A DNA stretch of 64,000 nucleotides from positions 1,895,001-1,959,000 of the forward strand of contig NZ_CP017480.1 in the NCBI RefSeq assembly GCF_001887595.1, written 5' to 3'. Shown one piece after another: positions 50,417 through 61,299 of the stretch (positions within the stretch are counted from its first letter, which is position 1; every line of letters begins with the position of its first letter). The notes beneath the pieces are model-generated. The model was not told where the DNA came from and ran no database searches. It saw only the letters and a program-made list of their open reading frames with translations. This DNA comes from Luteibacter rhizovicinus DSM 16549 (GTDB taxonomy: Bacteria > Pseudomonadota > Gammaproteobacteria > Xanthomonadales > Rhodanobacteraceae). The translations under genes were made by a program, and so were the position numbers.

Positions 50417-52876
50417 ATGCCTGTGGCCTCACTGGCATCTAGCCGCCGGCTTCGCGGCGCGCGTTTACGGTTGGTGCTGTTGCCGTTGGCGTGCGTACTG
50501 GACCTGCCCGACGCATGTGCCAACGATCTGACCGATGTCGAGTTCGATGCAGGCATGTTGAAGCAGCGAGGCATCGATCCGAAGCTGGCCGAGTATTTCC
50601 GCCAGGCACCTCGCTTTACCGCCGGGCGCCACGTGGTAGCGCTGAGGGTTAACGGCAGGTCCATGGGCCGGGTGCAGGCGAGCTTCAACGAGACGGGCGC
50701 GCTATGTGTCGATGCGGCACTGCTCGAGGCCGCGGAGATCGCTGCCTCATCCATCGATGAGCGACCGTCGGGCCAGTCACCGGCGTTTGCATGCCCCGAC
50801 ATGACCTCACGTCTTCCGCGTGCGAACGTCGAACTCGACCCGGCGCAAGGAGAGGTCTCGCTGCTCGTGCCGACCGATGCGCTAAGGACGCCTCGGCAGG
50901 ATGTGTCCGGCTACGCGAGGGGTGGCACGGCCGCCCTGCTCAACTACGAAGTGATCGGCATGGACAGTCGGCGCGGTTCACGGGGGAGCCGCTACGGTTC
51001 GGCCAATACGGAACTCGGCTTCAATGCCGGCGACTGGGTGGTTCGCAGTCGCCAGGTAGCCACATCCAGCGACGGTCGCTATCGCACGGACCTTCTGGAT
51101 ACCTATGCGCAACGTTCGTTCGCGAACCACCGCGCGGTACTTCAGCTGGGCCAGCTGAATATCATGAATCCCGCACTCGCCGGCGCCCAGATCTCGGGTG
51201 TGCAGCTTATGAGCGAGCAGGCATTGGCGACGCCAGAGGGTGGCGCGATCGTGGAGGGTGTCGCATCGAGCCCGGCCCGCGTCGACGTTCGCCAGGACGG
51301 CGTATTGATCTATTCCACCGTGGTGCCGGTCGGCCCGTTTGCGCTGACCCGTGTGCCGCGCATCAACCGTCACGGCAGCCTGGATGTCACGGTGGTCGGT
51401 TCCGGTGGTGAACGGCAGCACTTCGTCGTGTCGCCGGCCATGGCCGGCACGGCCACACCATCGGCGGGCTACTCACTCGCCGTCGGAAGGGCGCGAAAGA
51501 CGGGCGGCATCGGCACGCCGTGGGTGGTGAGCGCCGGCTGGAGCGGGCCGGTCCGTCGTCGTATCGTGCTCAGCAGCGGAACCATGCTGGCGACGGCGTA
51601 CCAATCGTTCGGCGTTGGACTCGGGTCGTCGCTGGCGACGACGACCCAGGTTCAGGTCGACCTCGTCGGCTCACGGGCCTCGCGTGAGAGGGTGGCCGGT
51701 GTGCAGGGTACGCTGACGCTCTCGCAGCGTCTGAATGCGCAGTGGTCGATGGCCTACTCGAGTACCCGACAAAGCCACGGGTTTCGCGAGCTCCTCGATA
51801 CGGCCCGGATCGGCGCGACGACACGGAATCGCACCCGCTATCGCAGCCAGTCATCCGCGTCGCTGTCGTGGTCGGATTCCCGCTTCGGCAATCTCAGTGC
51901 GGGCTACTCCCGTACGACCCTGTTCGACGGCCGGACGACGAAACGTGCACTGGCATCGTGGGCGACCCGGCTGGGGCGCGCCTCGATGTCGCTCTCGGCG
52001 GAGTGGAACCTTGGCCACGCCATGCGTAGCGGCAATAACGCGATTTATTTCAACGCAACTATTCCTCTCGGAGACCGTCGTCGCATGAGCACGACGATAC
52101 GACGCTACACGGGCGAGACCCGTTACGGAACGACGTTTTCCGATCAGGTCAATGAGTTCGTCTCGTATCGTGCGGGACTGGAGTACCGGTCCGGTGACGG
52201 GCGTCGCAGCCTGAACACGGCCGTCTCGCTACTGCCGCGCTATCTCCAGCTCGATGCAGGGTACACGCGGGATACGCGAAGCAACAGTGTCAGCCTGGCG
52301 GTTCGCGGCGGCCTGGTCCTGCACGAACACGGCCTCACGGCATCGCCTTACGCCGTGCGCGACACTTTCGGTGTGCTTTCCGTGGGCGACGCGGCAGGCG
52401 TTCGCGTGTCGACCCCCGGTGGCCCGGTATGGACGGACGGCAGGGGCTACGCCGTGCTTCCACAGCTCAGCCCTTACGGCAAAAGTGGCATCGAGGTCGC
52501 CACGGATTCATTGCCGCGAAACGTCGACATCCACCGTGGCGCCGCCATGGTCCAGGCCGGCCGTGGCGCGGTGATGGCGCTCGACTTCGCAGTAAACACG
52601 ACACGCCGCGTGCTCGTCAGCGCGCGCACCGTCGACGGCCGCGTCGTGCCATTCGGTGCGACCGTTACCGACGGCCAGGGCGAGGTGGTCGGCGTGGTGC
52701 AGGGCGATGGCGAGATCTTCGTGCCGAATGCCCTGGCAACGCCTCGACTGACGGTGCGTCGCGACGATATGCCGGACTGCGGACTTGACATCCGCCTGGG
52801 TGAGCAGCGCGACACGAACGCTTATTACGAGTCCATGGCAGCGGTATGTCGGCCGATCGAGAACGATCCCCGATGA
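50417..52876 (+). CDS. Outer-membrane fimbrial usher (FimD/PapC-like)
   Basis: An 819-residue usher. The signal peptide is long (about 1-35, ending DACAND). An N-terminal periplasmic domain (VEFDAGMLKQRGIDPKLAEYF) is followed by the translocation barrel (SQTNLGNY-like positions appear as VGPFALTRVPRINRHGSLDVTVV) and C-terminal domains (FVPNALATPRLTVRRDDMPDCGLDI). It secretes and assembles the fimbria. Its stop codon overlaps the next gene's start (ATGA, 52873-52876). Confidence 0.92.
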   Translation: MPVASLASSRRLRGARLRLVLLPLACVLDLPDACANDLTDVEFDAGMLKQRGIDPKLAEYFRQAPRFTAGRHVVALRVNGRSMGRVQASFNETGALCVDAALLEAAEIAASSIDERPSGQSPAFACPDMTSRLPRANVELDPAQGEVSLLVPTDALRTPRQDVSGYARGGTAALLNYEVIGMDSRRGSRGSRYGSANTELGFNAGDWVVRSRQVATSSDGRYRTDLLDTYAQRSFANHRAVLQLGQLNIMNPALAGAQISGVQLMSEQALATPEGGAIVEGVASSPARVDVRQDGVLIYSTVVPVGPFALTRVPRINRHGSLDVTVVGSGGERQHFVVSPAMAGTATPSAGYSLAVGRARKTGGIGTPWVVSAGWSGPVRRRIVLSSGTMLATAYQSFGVGLGSSLATTTQVQVDLVGSRASRERVAGVQGTLTLSQRLNAQWSMAYSSTRQSHGFRELLDTARIGATTRNRTRYRSQSSASLSWSDSRFGNLSAGYSRTTLFDGRTTKRALASWATRLGRASMSLSAEWNLGHAMRSGNNAIYFNATIPLGDRRRMSTTIRRYTGETRYGTTFSDQVNEFVSYRAGLEYRSGDGRRSLNTAVSLLPRYLQLDAGYTRDTRSNSVSLAVRGGLVLHEHGLTASPYAVRDTFGVLSVGDAAGVRVSTPGGPVWTDGRGYAVLPQLSPYGKSGIEVATDSLPRNVDIHRGAAMVQAGRGAVMALDFAVNTTRRVLVSARTVDGRVVPFGATVTDGQGEVVGVVQGDGEIFVPNALATPRLTVRRDDMPDCGLDIRLGEQRDTNAYYESMAAVCRPIENDPR

Positions 52877-54057
52877 GGACGGTGAGGAGAGCGCAGGCCA
52901 AGATGCTTGCCTGCCTTGCGGTGTGGCTGGCTGCCTCGCTGTTCGCGTCCGTCGCGAGCGCGCGGGCGCGGACATGTGAGGTCGTATTGAGCACGACACA
53001 CGTCGACTACGGACGTTTGAGTCGTGCCACGCTGGCGGTCGAGGCTAAGGGCATGCTTGGCCTGCCCGCACGGACGATCGGACTGCATGTTCGATGCGAC
53101 GAACCCGGGGATATGGCCGTGATGTTCCGCGGCGCGGCCGCCGACGAGCGGGGATTCCTCTTCACGGAGGCGGGACGCTTCGTCATGCGGCTGCGCGACG
53201 CGCGACTGGATGGCGTGCCCGTGGACCTCGGTCAGGTCGATCGAGGCGGCGGTGGCGTGCCAGGCCAGGTGGGAGCCTCGCTCGCCTGGAATCCGGACGC
53301 GGCCCTCACACCGCTGGCGCATGGCCACGCAGCCATGGGTCGCGATTTCAGCGCGAGCATCGAGATCACGGCTCGGGTCGATGAAGCCGCCCTCGCCGTT
53401 GGCGATGCGGCGCGGTGGACGACGACGGGATCGGTGGAGCTCGTGGCGACCGGCGCCTCAGCCGACCTGGCAGTGCAAGCCGAGGTCCAGCCGGGACGCT
53501 GCAACGTGGACGTGGTGCGGCATCTGTCGTTCGGTCGAGTTCGCTCGGCGGACCTCGACAGTCATGGCGCCTCCACACGCCTTACCGCGATCCAGGCTGG
53601 TCGGCTTCAGGTGCTGTGCGACGGACCGTTACCCTTCGCCTTTCGCATCATGCGTGACGAACGGCCGGGTACGGCCGTCGCTCCGACGGGACTGGATGTC
53701 ACCTACCCGGAAAGCCAGCTTTTCGGTCTGGGCAAGACGCCGGCGGGGGAGCGCATCGGCTCCTACGTGCTGCGCTGGGCGGCGGGCGCTACGTCCGATC
53801 GCGGCGAGTTGCGCGCCACACATTCACTCGACGGAAGCCGCTCGTGGGCCGCTACCGGTGGTGCCATCGTGGCTGATCACGATGGCGCGGCACGCGTCGG
53901 TTATGCCGCCCCCACCCAGGCGACAACGGGGCCGCTCGCCGTGAAGGCGCTCGACGTCACCCTCGATGCAACGATCTTCATCGCACCGAAGGCATCGCTT
54001 TCTCTCGACGAAGAGATTCACGCCGACGGTCTCATGACGATTGAAATCATTTACTGA
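52873..54057 (+). CDS. Two-domain DUF1120 fimbrial protein, probable tip adhesin
   Basis: A 394-residue exported protein with a signal peptide (about 1-34). It carries two tandem DUF1120-like halves, each with a Cys pair. The first begins CEVVLSTTHVDYGRLSRATL and contains LHVRCDE. The second begins CNVDVVRHLSFGRVRSADL and contains LQVLCDG. It ends LMTIEIIY, a donor strand. Double-domain subunits in chaperone-usher systems usually sit at the tip and bind the receptor; that role is inferred. ATG at 52873 overlaps the usher stop; an in-frame ATG at 52846 lies within the usher and is rejected. Confidence 0.82.
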   Translation: MRTVRRAQAKMLACLAVWLAASLFASVASARARTCEVVLSTTHVDYGRLSRATLAVEAKGMLGLPARTIGLHVRCDEPGDMAVMFRGAAADERGFLFTEAGRFVMRLRDARLDGVPVDLGQVDRGGGGVPGQVGASLAWNPDAALTPLAHGHAAMGRDFSASIEITARVDEAALAVGDAARWTTTGSVELVATGASADLAVQAEVQPGRCNVDVVRHLSFGRVRSADLDSHGASTRLTAIQAGRLQVLCDGPLPFAFRIMRDERPGTAVAPTGLDVTYPESQLFGLGKTPAGERIGSYVLRWAAGATSDRGELRATHSLDGSRSWAATGGAIVADHDGAARVGYAAPTQATTGPLAVKALDVTLDATIFIAPKASLSLDEEIHADGLMTIEIIY

Positions 54058-54151
54058 AAGAGACCTTCCCTGTCCGTCGCCGATAAGGACTTTCGATACC
54101 CATCTGCTCATCCATCCCACCATCAAGAAAAACACCCACGAAGGAACTGAT

Positions 54152-54817
54152 ATGAAATATTTCGCCATGTGTTGCGCATCCGCGTCCCTGCTGCTGTCTG
54201 CATCCGCTGTCGCCACCGAGACCGGAGCCGATCTCCTCGTCAAGGGTTCCATTACGCCGGGAGCGGCCTGCAATGTCGTTATCGGCAGCACGCTGAACCT
54301 CGGCACGATCAAGCGCAGCGATCTTTCGTCGGATCCTTCGAAGGAAACGCAGCTCGAGGAACAATCGGTGCCGACCAGCGTCAGTTGCCTACAGGCACAG
54401 CGATTCGCCTTTGTCGTCAGGGAAGCCGGAGGCAGCGATCCCGCGTCGGACAAGATCTTCCCGATGCGCGCGAATGACGATCAAAAAAGGACGGGAAAGC
54501 TCTTCCTCCTGTTCGACGCACAGTCGACCAAGGTCGATGGCGTGCAGGGCTACGCGACCGGCGCAGACCGCATGATCGACCTCGGGAGCGCCACGTGGGG
54601 ACCAGCGACATCGCCGCGCGAGAACCTGCCGATCACCAACGGCCGCTATGCGGTGGGCTTCGTGACAGAGGCCGGCAGTACCGAAGCCCCCGCGAACATC
54701 AAGGATCTCAGCGTCAAGCTGCTGGTCCGGCCGTGGATCAATGCCGTCAACGATCTGGATCTGAACGCGGACATTGGCTTCGCGAGCGACCTCGGACTTG
54801 AGATCAGCTATTTCTGA
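54152..54817 (+). CDS. DUF1120-type fimbrial subunit 2
   Basis: A 221-residue exported subunit. The signal peptide is about 1-22 (AVATE), and the Cys pair is in TPGAACNVVIGS and SVSCLQAQ. The C-terminal strand GLEISYF is typical of DUF1120 proteins. The ATG at 54152 has aagga 7 nt upstream; the frame is open back to 54041 but that overlaps the adhesin gene. It is the last gene of the cluster. It overlaps the convergent ilvN by 10 bp, with no terminator between them. Confidence 0.85.
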   Translation: MKYFAMCCASASLLLSASAVATETGADLLVKGSITPGAACNVVIGSTLNLGTIKRSDLSSDPSKETQLEEQSVPTSVSCLQAQRFAFVVREAGGSDPASDKIFPMRANDDQKRTGKLFLLFDAQSTKVDGVQGYATGADRMIDLGSATWGPATSPRENLPITNGRYAVGFVTEAGSTEAPANIKDLSVKLLVRPWINAVNDLDLNADIGFASDLGLEISYF

Positions 54818-55293
54818 CACGCAGCCGTGGGCCGTTCGATCGCGGCAATGCCGCTGCGGGCGTGATCGACAATATCGCCCGCCTGGCCCAGCGCATCCAG
54901 GAATGCGTCGACTTCGTCGGCGCGCCCGGTGAACTCCGCTACCGACTGATCGCCGGACCTCTGCAGGAGACGTCCGCCGAACTGCGCGAGGCAGGCATCG
55001 ATCGCGACGGCTTCAGCGTCGACGCGAGCAACGAGGAGTTCGCGCTCCACGTGCTCGCGTCGCGTGATCTCCGCGATCTCGATGACGTCGACGAGCTTCG
55101 CGGTCTGCTTGATGATCTGCTCGACGACGGTATCGTCGCCGAACACCACCAAGGTGAGGCGCGAGGCGTCGATATCCTGCGTCGCGGCCACGGTGAGCGA
55201 TTCAATATTGTAGCCGCGCGAGGCAAACAGGCCGGCAACGCGTGAAAGTGCGCCGGCCTCGTTTTGCAGCAGCATGGAAATCAGGTGGCGCAT
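54808..55293 (-). CDS. ilvN: Acetolactate synthase regulatory (small) subunit
   Basis: A 161-residue ACT-domain subunit (RHLISMLLQNEAGALSRVAGLFASRGYNIESLTV) that binds valine and controls the catalytic subunit. The length matches IlvH/IlvN. It starts 2 bp after the ilvB stop. It is the last gene of the leu/ilv run. Confidence 0.96.
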   Translation of the reverse strand: MRHLISMLLQNEAGALSRVAGLFASRGYNIESLTVAATQDIDASRLTLVVFGDDTVVEQIIKQTAKLVDVIEIAEITRREHVERELLVARVDAEAVAIDACLAQFGGRLLQRSGDQSVAEFTGRADEVDAFLDALGQAGDIVDHARSGIAAIERPTAACQK

Positions 55294-55295
55294 GG

Positions 55296-57161
55296 TCAGA
55301 ACATCCCTGTCGGTTCGGCGGTGTCGTTCACGGGCGCATGGCGACTGGCGATCCAGTCGCCGGTAATCATTTCGGCATAGGTCGAGCCGGGTCCGACCAT
55401 GGGGTACACGCCGGCATCGGGGTCGATCACTACTTCAAGGAAGGCCGGCCCGTCGAAGGCGAGGAACTCGGCGACGGTGTCGCCGATGCATGCCGGGTCC
55501 TCGAGCCGTCGTGCCCATTCGAAGCCGTCGGCCAGCGCGGAGCGAACGAAGTCCTTCTTGTGCAGGCTCTTGTCCGAGGCGGAAAAACGGCCCTTGAAGA
55601 ACAGCTTTTGCCACTGGCGCACCATGCCGTCACCGCTGTTGTTCATGACGAGGACTTTCACCGGCAGGTTGTATGTCGTGACGGTCTCCATCTCGCCGAT
55701 GTTCATACGGATGCTGGCATCGCCGTCGATGTCGATCACGACGCGGTCGCGCCGTGCGAACTGTGCCCCGATCGCCGCGGGCAGGCCGAAGCCCATGGTG
55801 CCCATGGAGCCGGAGGTCAGCCAGGTGCGCGGCTCGCGAAAATCGAAGTACTGCGCCGCCCACATCTGGTGCTGGCCGACACCGGTGCTGATGATGGCGC
55901 GACCCCCGGTGATTCGGTTGATCGCCTCGATCACCGCACAGGGATGAATCGCGTCGCCGTCGCGACAGAAATCCATGGCGTGCGTCTTCTTCAATCCGGC
56001 GACGTGGGCGTGCCACGGCGCGTAGTCCGCATGAAAGCCGATCCGCTGTCCGTAAGCGAGCAGCCGATCCAGGGAGACGTCAAGCGAGCCGATGTGTTGC
56101 CAGTCGACGGCCTTCACCTTGCCGATCTCGGCCGGATCGATGTCGATCTGGGCGATGGCACGGGCCTTTGGCGCGAACTTGGCCGGCACGCCGACGACGC
56201 GATCGTCGAAGCGTGCGCCAAGCGCGAAGACGAAGTCGCAGTCGTCCATGGCGTAGTTCGCATAGGCGGCGCCATGCATGCCAAGCATATGCAGGGCCAA
56301 TGGATCGGTCGTGTCGAAGCCACCAATGCCCATCAGCGTGGTGACGACGGGCACACCGAAGGCATGGGCGAATTCGCGCAGCGCTTCCGCGGCGCCGGAT
56401 GAGACGATGCCACCACCTGCGTAAATGAGGGGGCGCCTGGCCGCGGCGAGCAAGGCGAAGAAGTCGGCGCAGTGCGTATCGGCGATGACAGCCGATTCCA
56501 CGGCATGCAGGCGGGATCGATAGCCACGGACAGCGAGCTCGCGCCGGCCCTCGAAAATCAACGGAGCATTCTGGACATCCTTCGGAATATCGATGACAAC
56601 CGGTCCGGGCCGTCCGCTACGCGCGATGTGAAACGCGGTGCGCAGGGTGGCTTCCAGGGTGGAGGCATCGGTGACCAGGAAGACATGCTTCGCACAGGCT
56701 CCCATGATCGTGGTGATCGGTGCTTCCTGGAAGGCATCGGTGCCGATCGCGCCGGTGGGCACCTGGCCGCAGATCACGATCAGGGGAATCGAGTCGGCCA
56801 TGCAGTCGCGCACCGGTGTCACGGCATTGGTCGCGCCCGGACCGGACGTGACCAGGGCGACGCCGACGCGGCCTGAAGCGCGCGCGTAGCCGGCGGCCAT
56901 GAAACAGGCGCCCTGTTCGTTGGCGGGAACGATCAGCGGAAGCGTTTCGCTGCCGTTCTCGCGCAGGTGGCTTTCGTTGTAACGGAATACTGCGTCGTAC
57001 ACGGGAAGGATGGCACCACCGGAGTAACCGAAGAGTACGTCGAGACCTTCATCGGCAAGCACCTGCACGACGATGTCCGCCCCGGTCATGGCGGTGCCGG
57101 CCAGGGGATGATTCACGGTAGGGCGGCGAATGTCGCCGACGGAGTCCAGTTGCGCGTTCAC
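55296..57161 (-). CDS. ilvB: Acetolactate synthase large (catalytic) subunit
   Basis: A 621-residue ThDP/FAD enzyme that makes acetolactate or acetohydroxybutyrate in branched-chain amino acid synthesis. It contains GYSGGAILPVYDA, the catalytic Glu in VPANEQGACFMAAGYAR, and the ThDP motif DIDGDASIRMNIGEMETV...VLVMNN. The GTG at 57161 gives the usual leader before MTGADIVVQVLADEG; an ATG at 57089 would shorten it by 24 residues. The frame upstream of 57161 runs into a REP palindrome and is rejected. Confidence 0.95.
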   Translation of the reverse strand: MNAQLDSVGDIRRPTVNHPLAGTAMTGADIVVQVLADEGLDVLFGYSGGAILPVYDAVFRYNESHLRENGSETLPLIVPANEQGACFMAAGYARASGRVGVALVTSGPGATNAVTPVRDCMADSIPLIVICGQVPTGAIGTDAFQEAPITTIMGACAKHVFLVTDASTLEATLRTAFHIARSGRPGPVVIDIPKDVQNAPLIFEGRRELAVRGYRSRLHAVESAVIADTHCADFFALLAAARRPLIYAGGGIVSSGAAEALREFAHAFGVPVVTTLMGIGGFDTTDPLALHMLGMHGAAYANYAMDDCDFVFALGARFDDRVVGVPAKFAPKARAIAQIDIDPAEIGKVKAVDWQHIGSLDVSLDRLLAYGQRIGFHADYAPWHAHVAGLKKTHAMDFCRDGDAIHPCAVIEAINRITGGRAIISTGVGQHQMWAAQYFDFREPRTWLTSGSMGTMGFGLPAAIGAQFARRDRVVIDIDGDASIRMNIGEMETVTTYNLPVKVLVMNNSGDGMVRQWQKLFFKGRFSASDKSLHKKDFVRSALADGFEWARRLEDPACIGDTVAEFLAFDGPAFLEVVIDPDAGVYPMVGPGSTYAEMITGDWIASRHAPVNDTAEPTGMF

Positions 57162-57189
57162 GGGTATCTGAGTCCTCTCACGTAAAGGG

Positions 57190-57276
57190 TGCAGGAGCGC
57201 GCGACGTCCGCGATCTCTTGGGGAGTCGCTGGGAGGGATCGCGAAGAGTGTGCCGCGCACATCGCGCGCTCCTGCA
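57190..57276. repeat. REP-like palindrome between ilvC and ilvB
   Basis: A perfect 15-bp inverted repeat tgcaggagcgcgcga (57190-57204) with its complement at 57262-57276, and an inner cgcgatc/gatcgcg pair. It fills most of the 126-bp gap. The sequence differs from the GGGAGCCG family (GCAGGAGCGCGCGA type) but resembles REP elements of pseudomonads. It may set the ratio of ilvC to ilvB expression. Confidence 0.7.
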
Positions 57277-57287
57277 AGACCTGCCGC

Positions 57288-58310
57288 TTACTCGGCGGCC
57301 TGAATCGGCTCCACGGCGGCTTTCGGCTGGTTAGTGGCCAGCCACGGCATGCGTGCGCGGAGTTGTGCACCCACCTTTTCGATCGGGTGATCGAGATCGC
57401 GTTGCTTGAATGCCTTGTAGTTGGGCAGGCCAGCCTTGTATTCGGCCGTCCATTCACGGGCGAAGGTGCCGTCCTGGATTTCTGTGAGCACGGCCTTCAT
57501 CCGCTGCTTGGTGCCTTCGTCGACGATGCGCGGGCCGCGGGTGTAGTCGCCGTACTGCGCCGTCTCCGAAATGAACTCGAGCATGCGGGCGATGCCGCCT
57601 TCGTAGAACAGGTCGACGATGAGCTTCAGTTCGTGCATGACCTCGTAGTAAGCGATCTCCGGGCGGTAGCCGGCTTCGACGAGGGTTTCGAAGCCCTTGA
57701 TCACCAGTTCGCTCGCACCGCCGCAGAGGACCGCCTGCTCGCCGAACAGATCCGTCTCGGTCTCTTCCTTGAAGTCGGTCTCGATCAGCATGGCGCGCGC
57801 GCCGCCGATACCGGCTGCGTAGGCTGTGGCGCGCTCGGTCGCATGGCCGGTGGCATCCTGGTGCACGGCATACAGGCAGGGCACGCCGCGTCCGATCTCG
57901 TATTCGCGACGGACCAGTGCGCCCGGGCCCTTCGGCGCAACCAGCACGACGTCGATGTCCTTGCGCGGCTCGATCTGGCCGAAGTGCACGTTGAAGCCAT
58001 GCGCGAACAGCAGCGTCGCACCCGGCTTGATGTTCGGTTCGATCGCGTCCTTGTAGATACCCGGCTGGGTCATGTCGGGTGTGAGCACCGCGACCAGGTC
58101 GGCGCCGCGCACGGCATCGCCAGGCTCGGCCACGGCGAACCCGTCGACGTAGGCGCGGCTCCACGACGGGCCACCCGGACGCAGGCCGACCACGACATCC
58201 AGGCCGGAGTCCTTCAGGTTGAGCGCGTGCGCACGGCCCTGGCTGCCGTAGCCGAGCACGGCGATACGGGCGTTCTGCAGGGGAGCGGTAGTGGCTTGCT
58301 TATCGGTCAC
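57288..58310 (-). CDS. ilvC: Ketol-acid reductoisomerase
   Basis: A 340-residue class I KARI that isomerises and reduces acetolactate. The NADPH motif is [15 protein letters not shown] (about 18-32), followed by the substrate Mg site with [22 protein letters not shown]. It starts with GTG, with aaggag 7 nt upstream. REP elements lie on both sides. Confidence 0.97.
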   Translation of the reverse strand: MTDKQATTAPLQNARIAVLGYGSQGRAHALNLKDSGLDVVVGLRPGGPSWSRAYVDGFAVAEPGDAVRGADLVAVLTPDMTQPGIYKDAIEPNIKPGATLLFAHGFNVHFGQIEPRKDIDVVLVAPKGPGALVRREYEIGRGVPCLYAVHQDATGHATERATAYAAGIGGARAMLIETDFKEETETDLFGEQAVLCGGASELVIKGFETLVEAGYRPEIAYYEVMHELKLIVDLFYEGGIARMLEFISETAQYGDYTRGPRIVDEGTKQRMKAVLTEIQDGTFAREWTAEYKAGLPNYKAFKQRDLDHPIEKVGAQLRARMPWLATNQPKAAVEPIQAAE

Positions 58311-58357
58311 GGGATGTCTCCTTGGAATGGCGGATAGGGCGATTCGGTGGTGGTTTC

Positions 58358-58470
58358 TGTGGGAGCCGCTTCAGCGGCGAATGAGGACATGTGGGAGCCG
58401 CTTCAGCGGCGAAAAGCCAACGGAGCGGTTTAGCTGCAACGGCAATCGCCGACGAATCGGCTCCCACGTC
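58358..58470. repeat. REP-like cluster between ilvD and ilvC
   Basis: Two direct copies of tgtgggagccgcttcagcgg (about 58358 and 58390) are followed by the complementary tail atcggctcccac (about 58456-58467). The unit 58392-58468 aligns with 25134-25207, including gaaaagccaac..agcggt.tagc. The tail abuts the ilvD stop. Confidence 0.78.
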
Positions 58471-60238
58471 AATTCCCGATCAGCTCCTGGGTCATGTTTT
58501 CTTCGTCGGCCTTGCGTCGGGCGGAGGTCGATACGTTGGCCGTGGCGGGCGCGTCATCGAAGGCCTGGGTAACCGCGCCTTCCGCGGCCGAGCCGACCAG
58601 TCGCGCGTACTTGGCGAGGACGCCTCGCGTGACCTTCGGTGGCGTCGGTTGCCAGGTGCCGCGGCGCGAGGCGAGATCGGCATCGGTGCGCAACTCGCGC
58701 GTGGACGCATCGATGAAGATCGCATCGCCTTCGCGGATCAACCCGATCGGACCGCCGCGCGCGGCCTCCGGGGCAATGTGTCCGACCATGAAGCCGTGCG
58801 TGGCGCCGCTGAAGCGGCCGTCGGTGATCAGGGCCACGTCATTGCCCAACCCGCGACCGACCAGGGCGGCGGTGACCGCCAGCATCTCCCGCATACCCGG
58901 GCCACCCGCGGGCCCTTCGTTGCGGATGACCATGACATCGCCCGAACGGATCCGTCCGGCTTGCACGGCAGCGAAGGCTTCTTCCTCGCTCTCGAAGACG
59001 CGTGCAGGACCGGCGTGACTGGTCCGTCCATGGCCGGCGAGCTTCAGGATGCAGCCTTCCGGCGACAGGTTGCCGTAGAGGATGCTGTAGCCGCCACGCG
59101 GCTTGAACGCATGGGCGACATCACGAACGACTTGCTGGCCTTCGGTCGGCGCCGGTGCGGCATCGAGTTCGGCGAACAGGCTGCGGCCGGTGACGGTTGG
59201 CGTATCGGTGAGCAAGCCGGCGGTGCGCAGTGCCTGCGCAACGATCGCTGTGCCGCCGGCGGCGGTCAGTTCGACGGCGCTGTAGCGGCCGCCGGGCTTG
59301 AGGTCGGCGATCACCGGCGTGTTGGCCGATGCCGGCTCGAAGTCTTCGATGCTCAGCGGCACACGGGCTTCGTTGGCCATGGCCAACAAGTGCAGCACGG
59401 CATTCGTCGAACCTGCCGTCGCCGCGACCATGCGTGCCGCGTTATCGAAGGCGGCGCGCGTCATGACTTCGCGAGGCAGGCGGGTGTCGTTGAGACAGGC
59501 CATGGCCAGTTCGCCACAGCGGAAGGCGGCGTCCCGCTTTGCCGGGTCGGTTGCCGGGATGTCGTTGAAGCCGACTGGCGACAGGCCGAGCGTGGTCAGA
59601 ACCATCGCCATGGTGTTGGCGGTGAACTGGCCGCCGCAGGCCCCGGCACCCGGACAGGCATGACGCTCGACATCCTCCAGTTCGGCATCGTCGATCTTGC
59701 CCGCGCCGTGCGCGCCGACGGCCTCGAACACTTCCTGCACCGTGATCGGGCAGCCGTTGCGGCTGCCGTGGTCGATGCTGCCGCCATACAGGGCCACGCC
59801 GGGAATGTTGAGGCGGGCCAGTGCCATCGCTGCGGCGGGAATGGTCTTGTCGCAGCCGCACAGCACCACCATCGCATCCAGGCAATGCCCATCGACAGCG
59901 AGCTCGATCGAGTCGGTGATGACCTCCCGACTGACCAGCGAGGAGCGCATGCCGGAGGTGCCCATGGCGATGCCATCGGTCACAGCGATGGTGTTGAACT
60001 CCACCGGCGTACCTCCCGCGGCGCGGACGCCGTCGGCCGCGGCTTCGGCGAGGTCGCGCAGATTGAGGTTGCACGGCGATACATTGGACCAGCTGTGCAC
60101 GATGGCGACCATCGGCCGCGCGATGGCGTCGTCGTCGAGACCGGTGGCGCGCAACATGGCACGTGCCGGCGCGCGATCCGGGCCGGTCTTGATCGCGTCG
60201 CTGCGCAGCGTACGGATCGGGATCTTCTTGTCGTTCAT
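58469..60238 (-). CDS. ilvD: Dihydroxy-acid dehydratase
   Basis: A 589-residue Fe-S dehydratase that makes the 2-keto acid precursors of Val and Ile. The cluster cysteines are in [15 protein letters not shown] and [16 protein letters not shown], and [14 protein letters not shown] and [11 protein letters not shown] are present. It starts with ATG, overlapping the leuB stop (ATGA). The tail of about 20 residues with RRKADEEN is unusual but small. Confidence 0.96.
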   Translation of the reverse strand: MNDKKIPIRTLRSDAIKTGPDRAPARAMLRATGLDDDAIARPMVAIVHSWSNVSPCNLNLRDLAEAAADGVRAAGGTPVEFNTIAVTDGIAMGTSGMRSSLVSREVITDSIELAVDGHCLDAMVVLCGCDKTIPAAAMALARLNIPGVALYGGSIDHGSRNGCPITVQEVFEAVGAHGAGKIDDAELEDVERHACPGAGACGGQFTANTMAMVLTTLGLSPVGFNDIPATDPAKRDAAFRCGELAMACLNDTRLPREVMTRAAFDNAARMVAATAGSTNAVLHLLAMANEARVPLSIEDFEPASANTPVIADLKPGGRYSAVELTAAGGTAIVAQALRTAGLLTDTPTVTGRSLFAELDAAPAPTEGQQVVRDVAHAFKPRGGYSILYGNLSPEGCILKLAGHGRTSHAGPARVFESEEEAFAAVQAGRIRSGDVMVIRNEGPAGGPGMREMLAVTAALVGRGLGNDVALITDGRFSGATHGFMVGHIAPEAARGGPIGLIREGDAIFIDASTRELRTDADLASRRGTWQPTPPKVTRGVLAKYARLVGSAAEGAVTQAFDDAPATANVSTSARRKADEENMTQELIGN

Positions 60239-61299
60239 GCGGCCTCCGCCTTGGCGTGACAGGCGTCCAGGACAGCGCGCGTGACGGCTTGCGTCGTCGC
60301 CGTGCCGCCCAGGTCGCGGGTGAGATTGCCTTGCTCGAGCACGTGATCCACGGCCGCTTCGACCACGGCCGCCTCGTCGGTGAGACCCAGCGAATGACGC
60401 AGCAACATGGCCGCCGAGAGGATCGTGCCGAGCGGGTTGGCCAGCTGCTGGCCGGCGATATCGGGTGCCGACCCGTGAATGGGCTCGTAGACGCCCGCGC
60501 CCGGCCCGCCCACTGAAGCGGACGGCGACAGGCCGAGTGAACCGGCGAGCACGGAGGCTTCATCGGTGAGGATGTCGCCGAACATGTTCTCCGTCACGAT
60601 GACGTCGTAGTCGGCCGGGCGGGTGAGCAGGTGCATCGCCATCGAATCGACCAGCTGGTGTTCCAGCGCCACGTCGGGATACTCCGCGCCGACACGTGTG
60701 GCGACCGACCGCCACAGGCGCGAGGTTTCCAGTACGTTTGCCTTGTCGACCGAGGTGACTTTCTTCTTGCGGGTACGTGCCAACTCGAATGCGTGACGGA
60801 CGACCCGTTCGATCTCCTCGACGCTGTAGCGGCATTCGTCCGTGGCGTCGGTGTCGCTGCGCGTCTTCGCACCGAAGTAGATGCCGCCGGTGAGCTCGCG
60901 GATGAAGACCAGGTCCACGCCCTGCGTACGCTCTGGTTTGAGGGGAGACAAAGCGGCCGTGCGCGGATGCAACTTCAGGGGACGCACATTGGCGAAGACG
61001 CCGAGCAGCTTGCGCATGGCGAGCAGGCCTTGCTCGGGGCGAACCTTCGCGTTCGGGTCGGACCACTTCGGTCCACCGACCGCGCCGAGCAGGATGGCGT
61101 CCGCGGCGAGGAGTGCCTCACGCGTCGAGGGCGGCAGCGGGTCACCGAAACGATCGATGGCGTCGCCGCCGATGGCGTGCTCGCTGAACGTGAACTGGTG
61201 GCCGAAGCGTTCGGCGATCTGGCGCAATACCGCCACACCGGCGGCGGCCACTTCCGGACCGATGCCGTCACCTGGCAAAACGACGATCTGGGCCTTCAT
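60235..61299 (-). CDS. leuB: 3-isopropylmalate dehydrogenase
   Basis: A 354-residue decarboxylating dehydrogenase of leucine synthesis. It shows [36 protein letters not shown], the [13 protein letters not shown] segment and [12 protein letters not shown]...[16 protein letters not shown] overlaps the leuD stop (ATGA, 61296-61299). Length is normal. Confidence 0.97.
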   Translation of the reverse strand: MKAQIVVLPGDGIGPEVAAAGVAVLRQIAERFGHQFTFSEHAIGGDAIDRFGDPLPPSTREALLAADAILLGAVGGPKWSDPNAKVRPEQGLLAMRKLLGVFANVRPLKLHPRTAALSPLKPERTQGVDLVFIRELTGGIYFGAKTRSDTDATDECRYSVEEIERVVRHAFELARTRKKKVTSVDKANVLETSRLWRSVATRVGAEYPDVALEHQLVDSMAMHLLTRPADYDVIVTENMFGDILTDEASVLAGSLGLSPSASVGGPGAGVYEPIHGSAPDIAGQQLANPLGTILSAAMLLRHSLGLTDEAAVVEAAVDHVLEQGNLTRDLGGTATTQAVTRAVLDACHAKAEAA

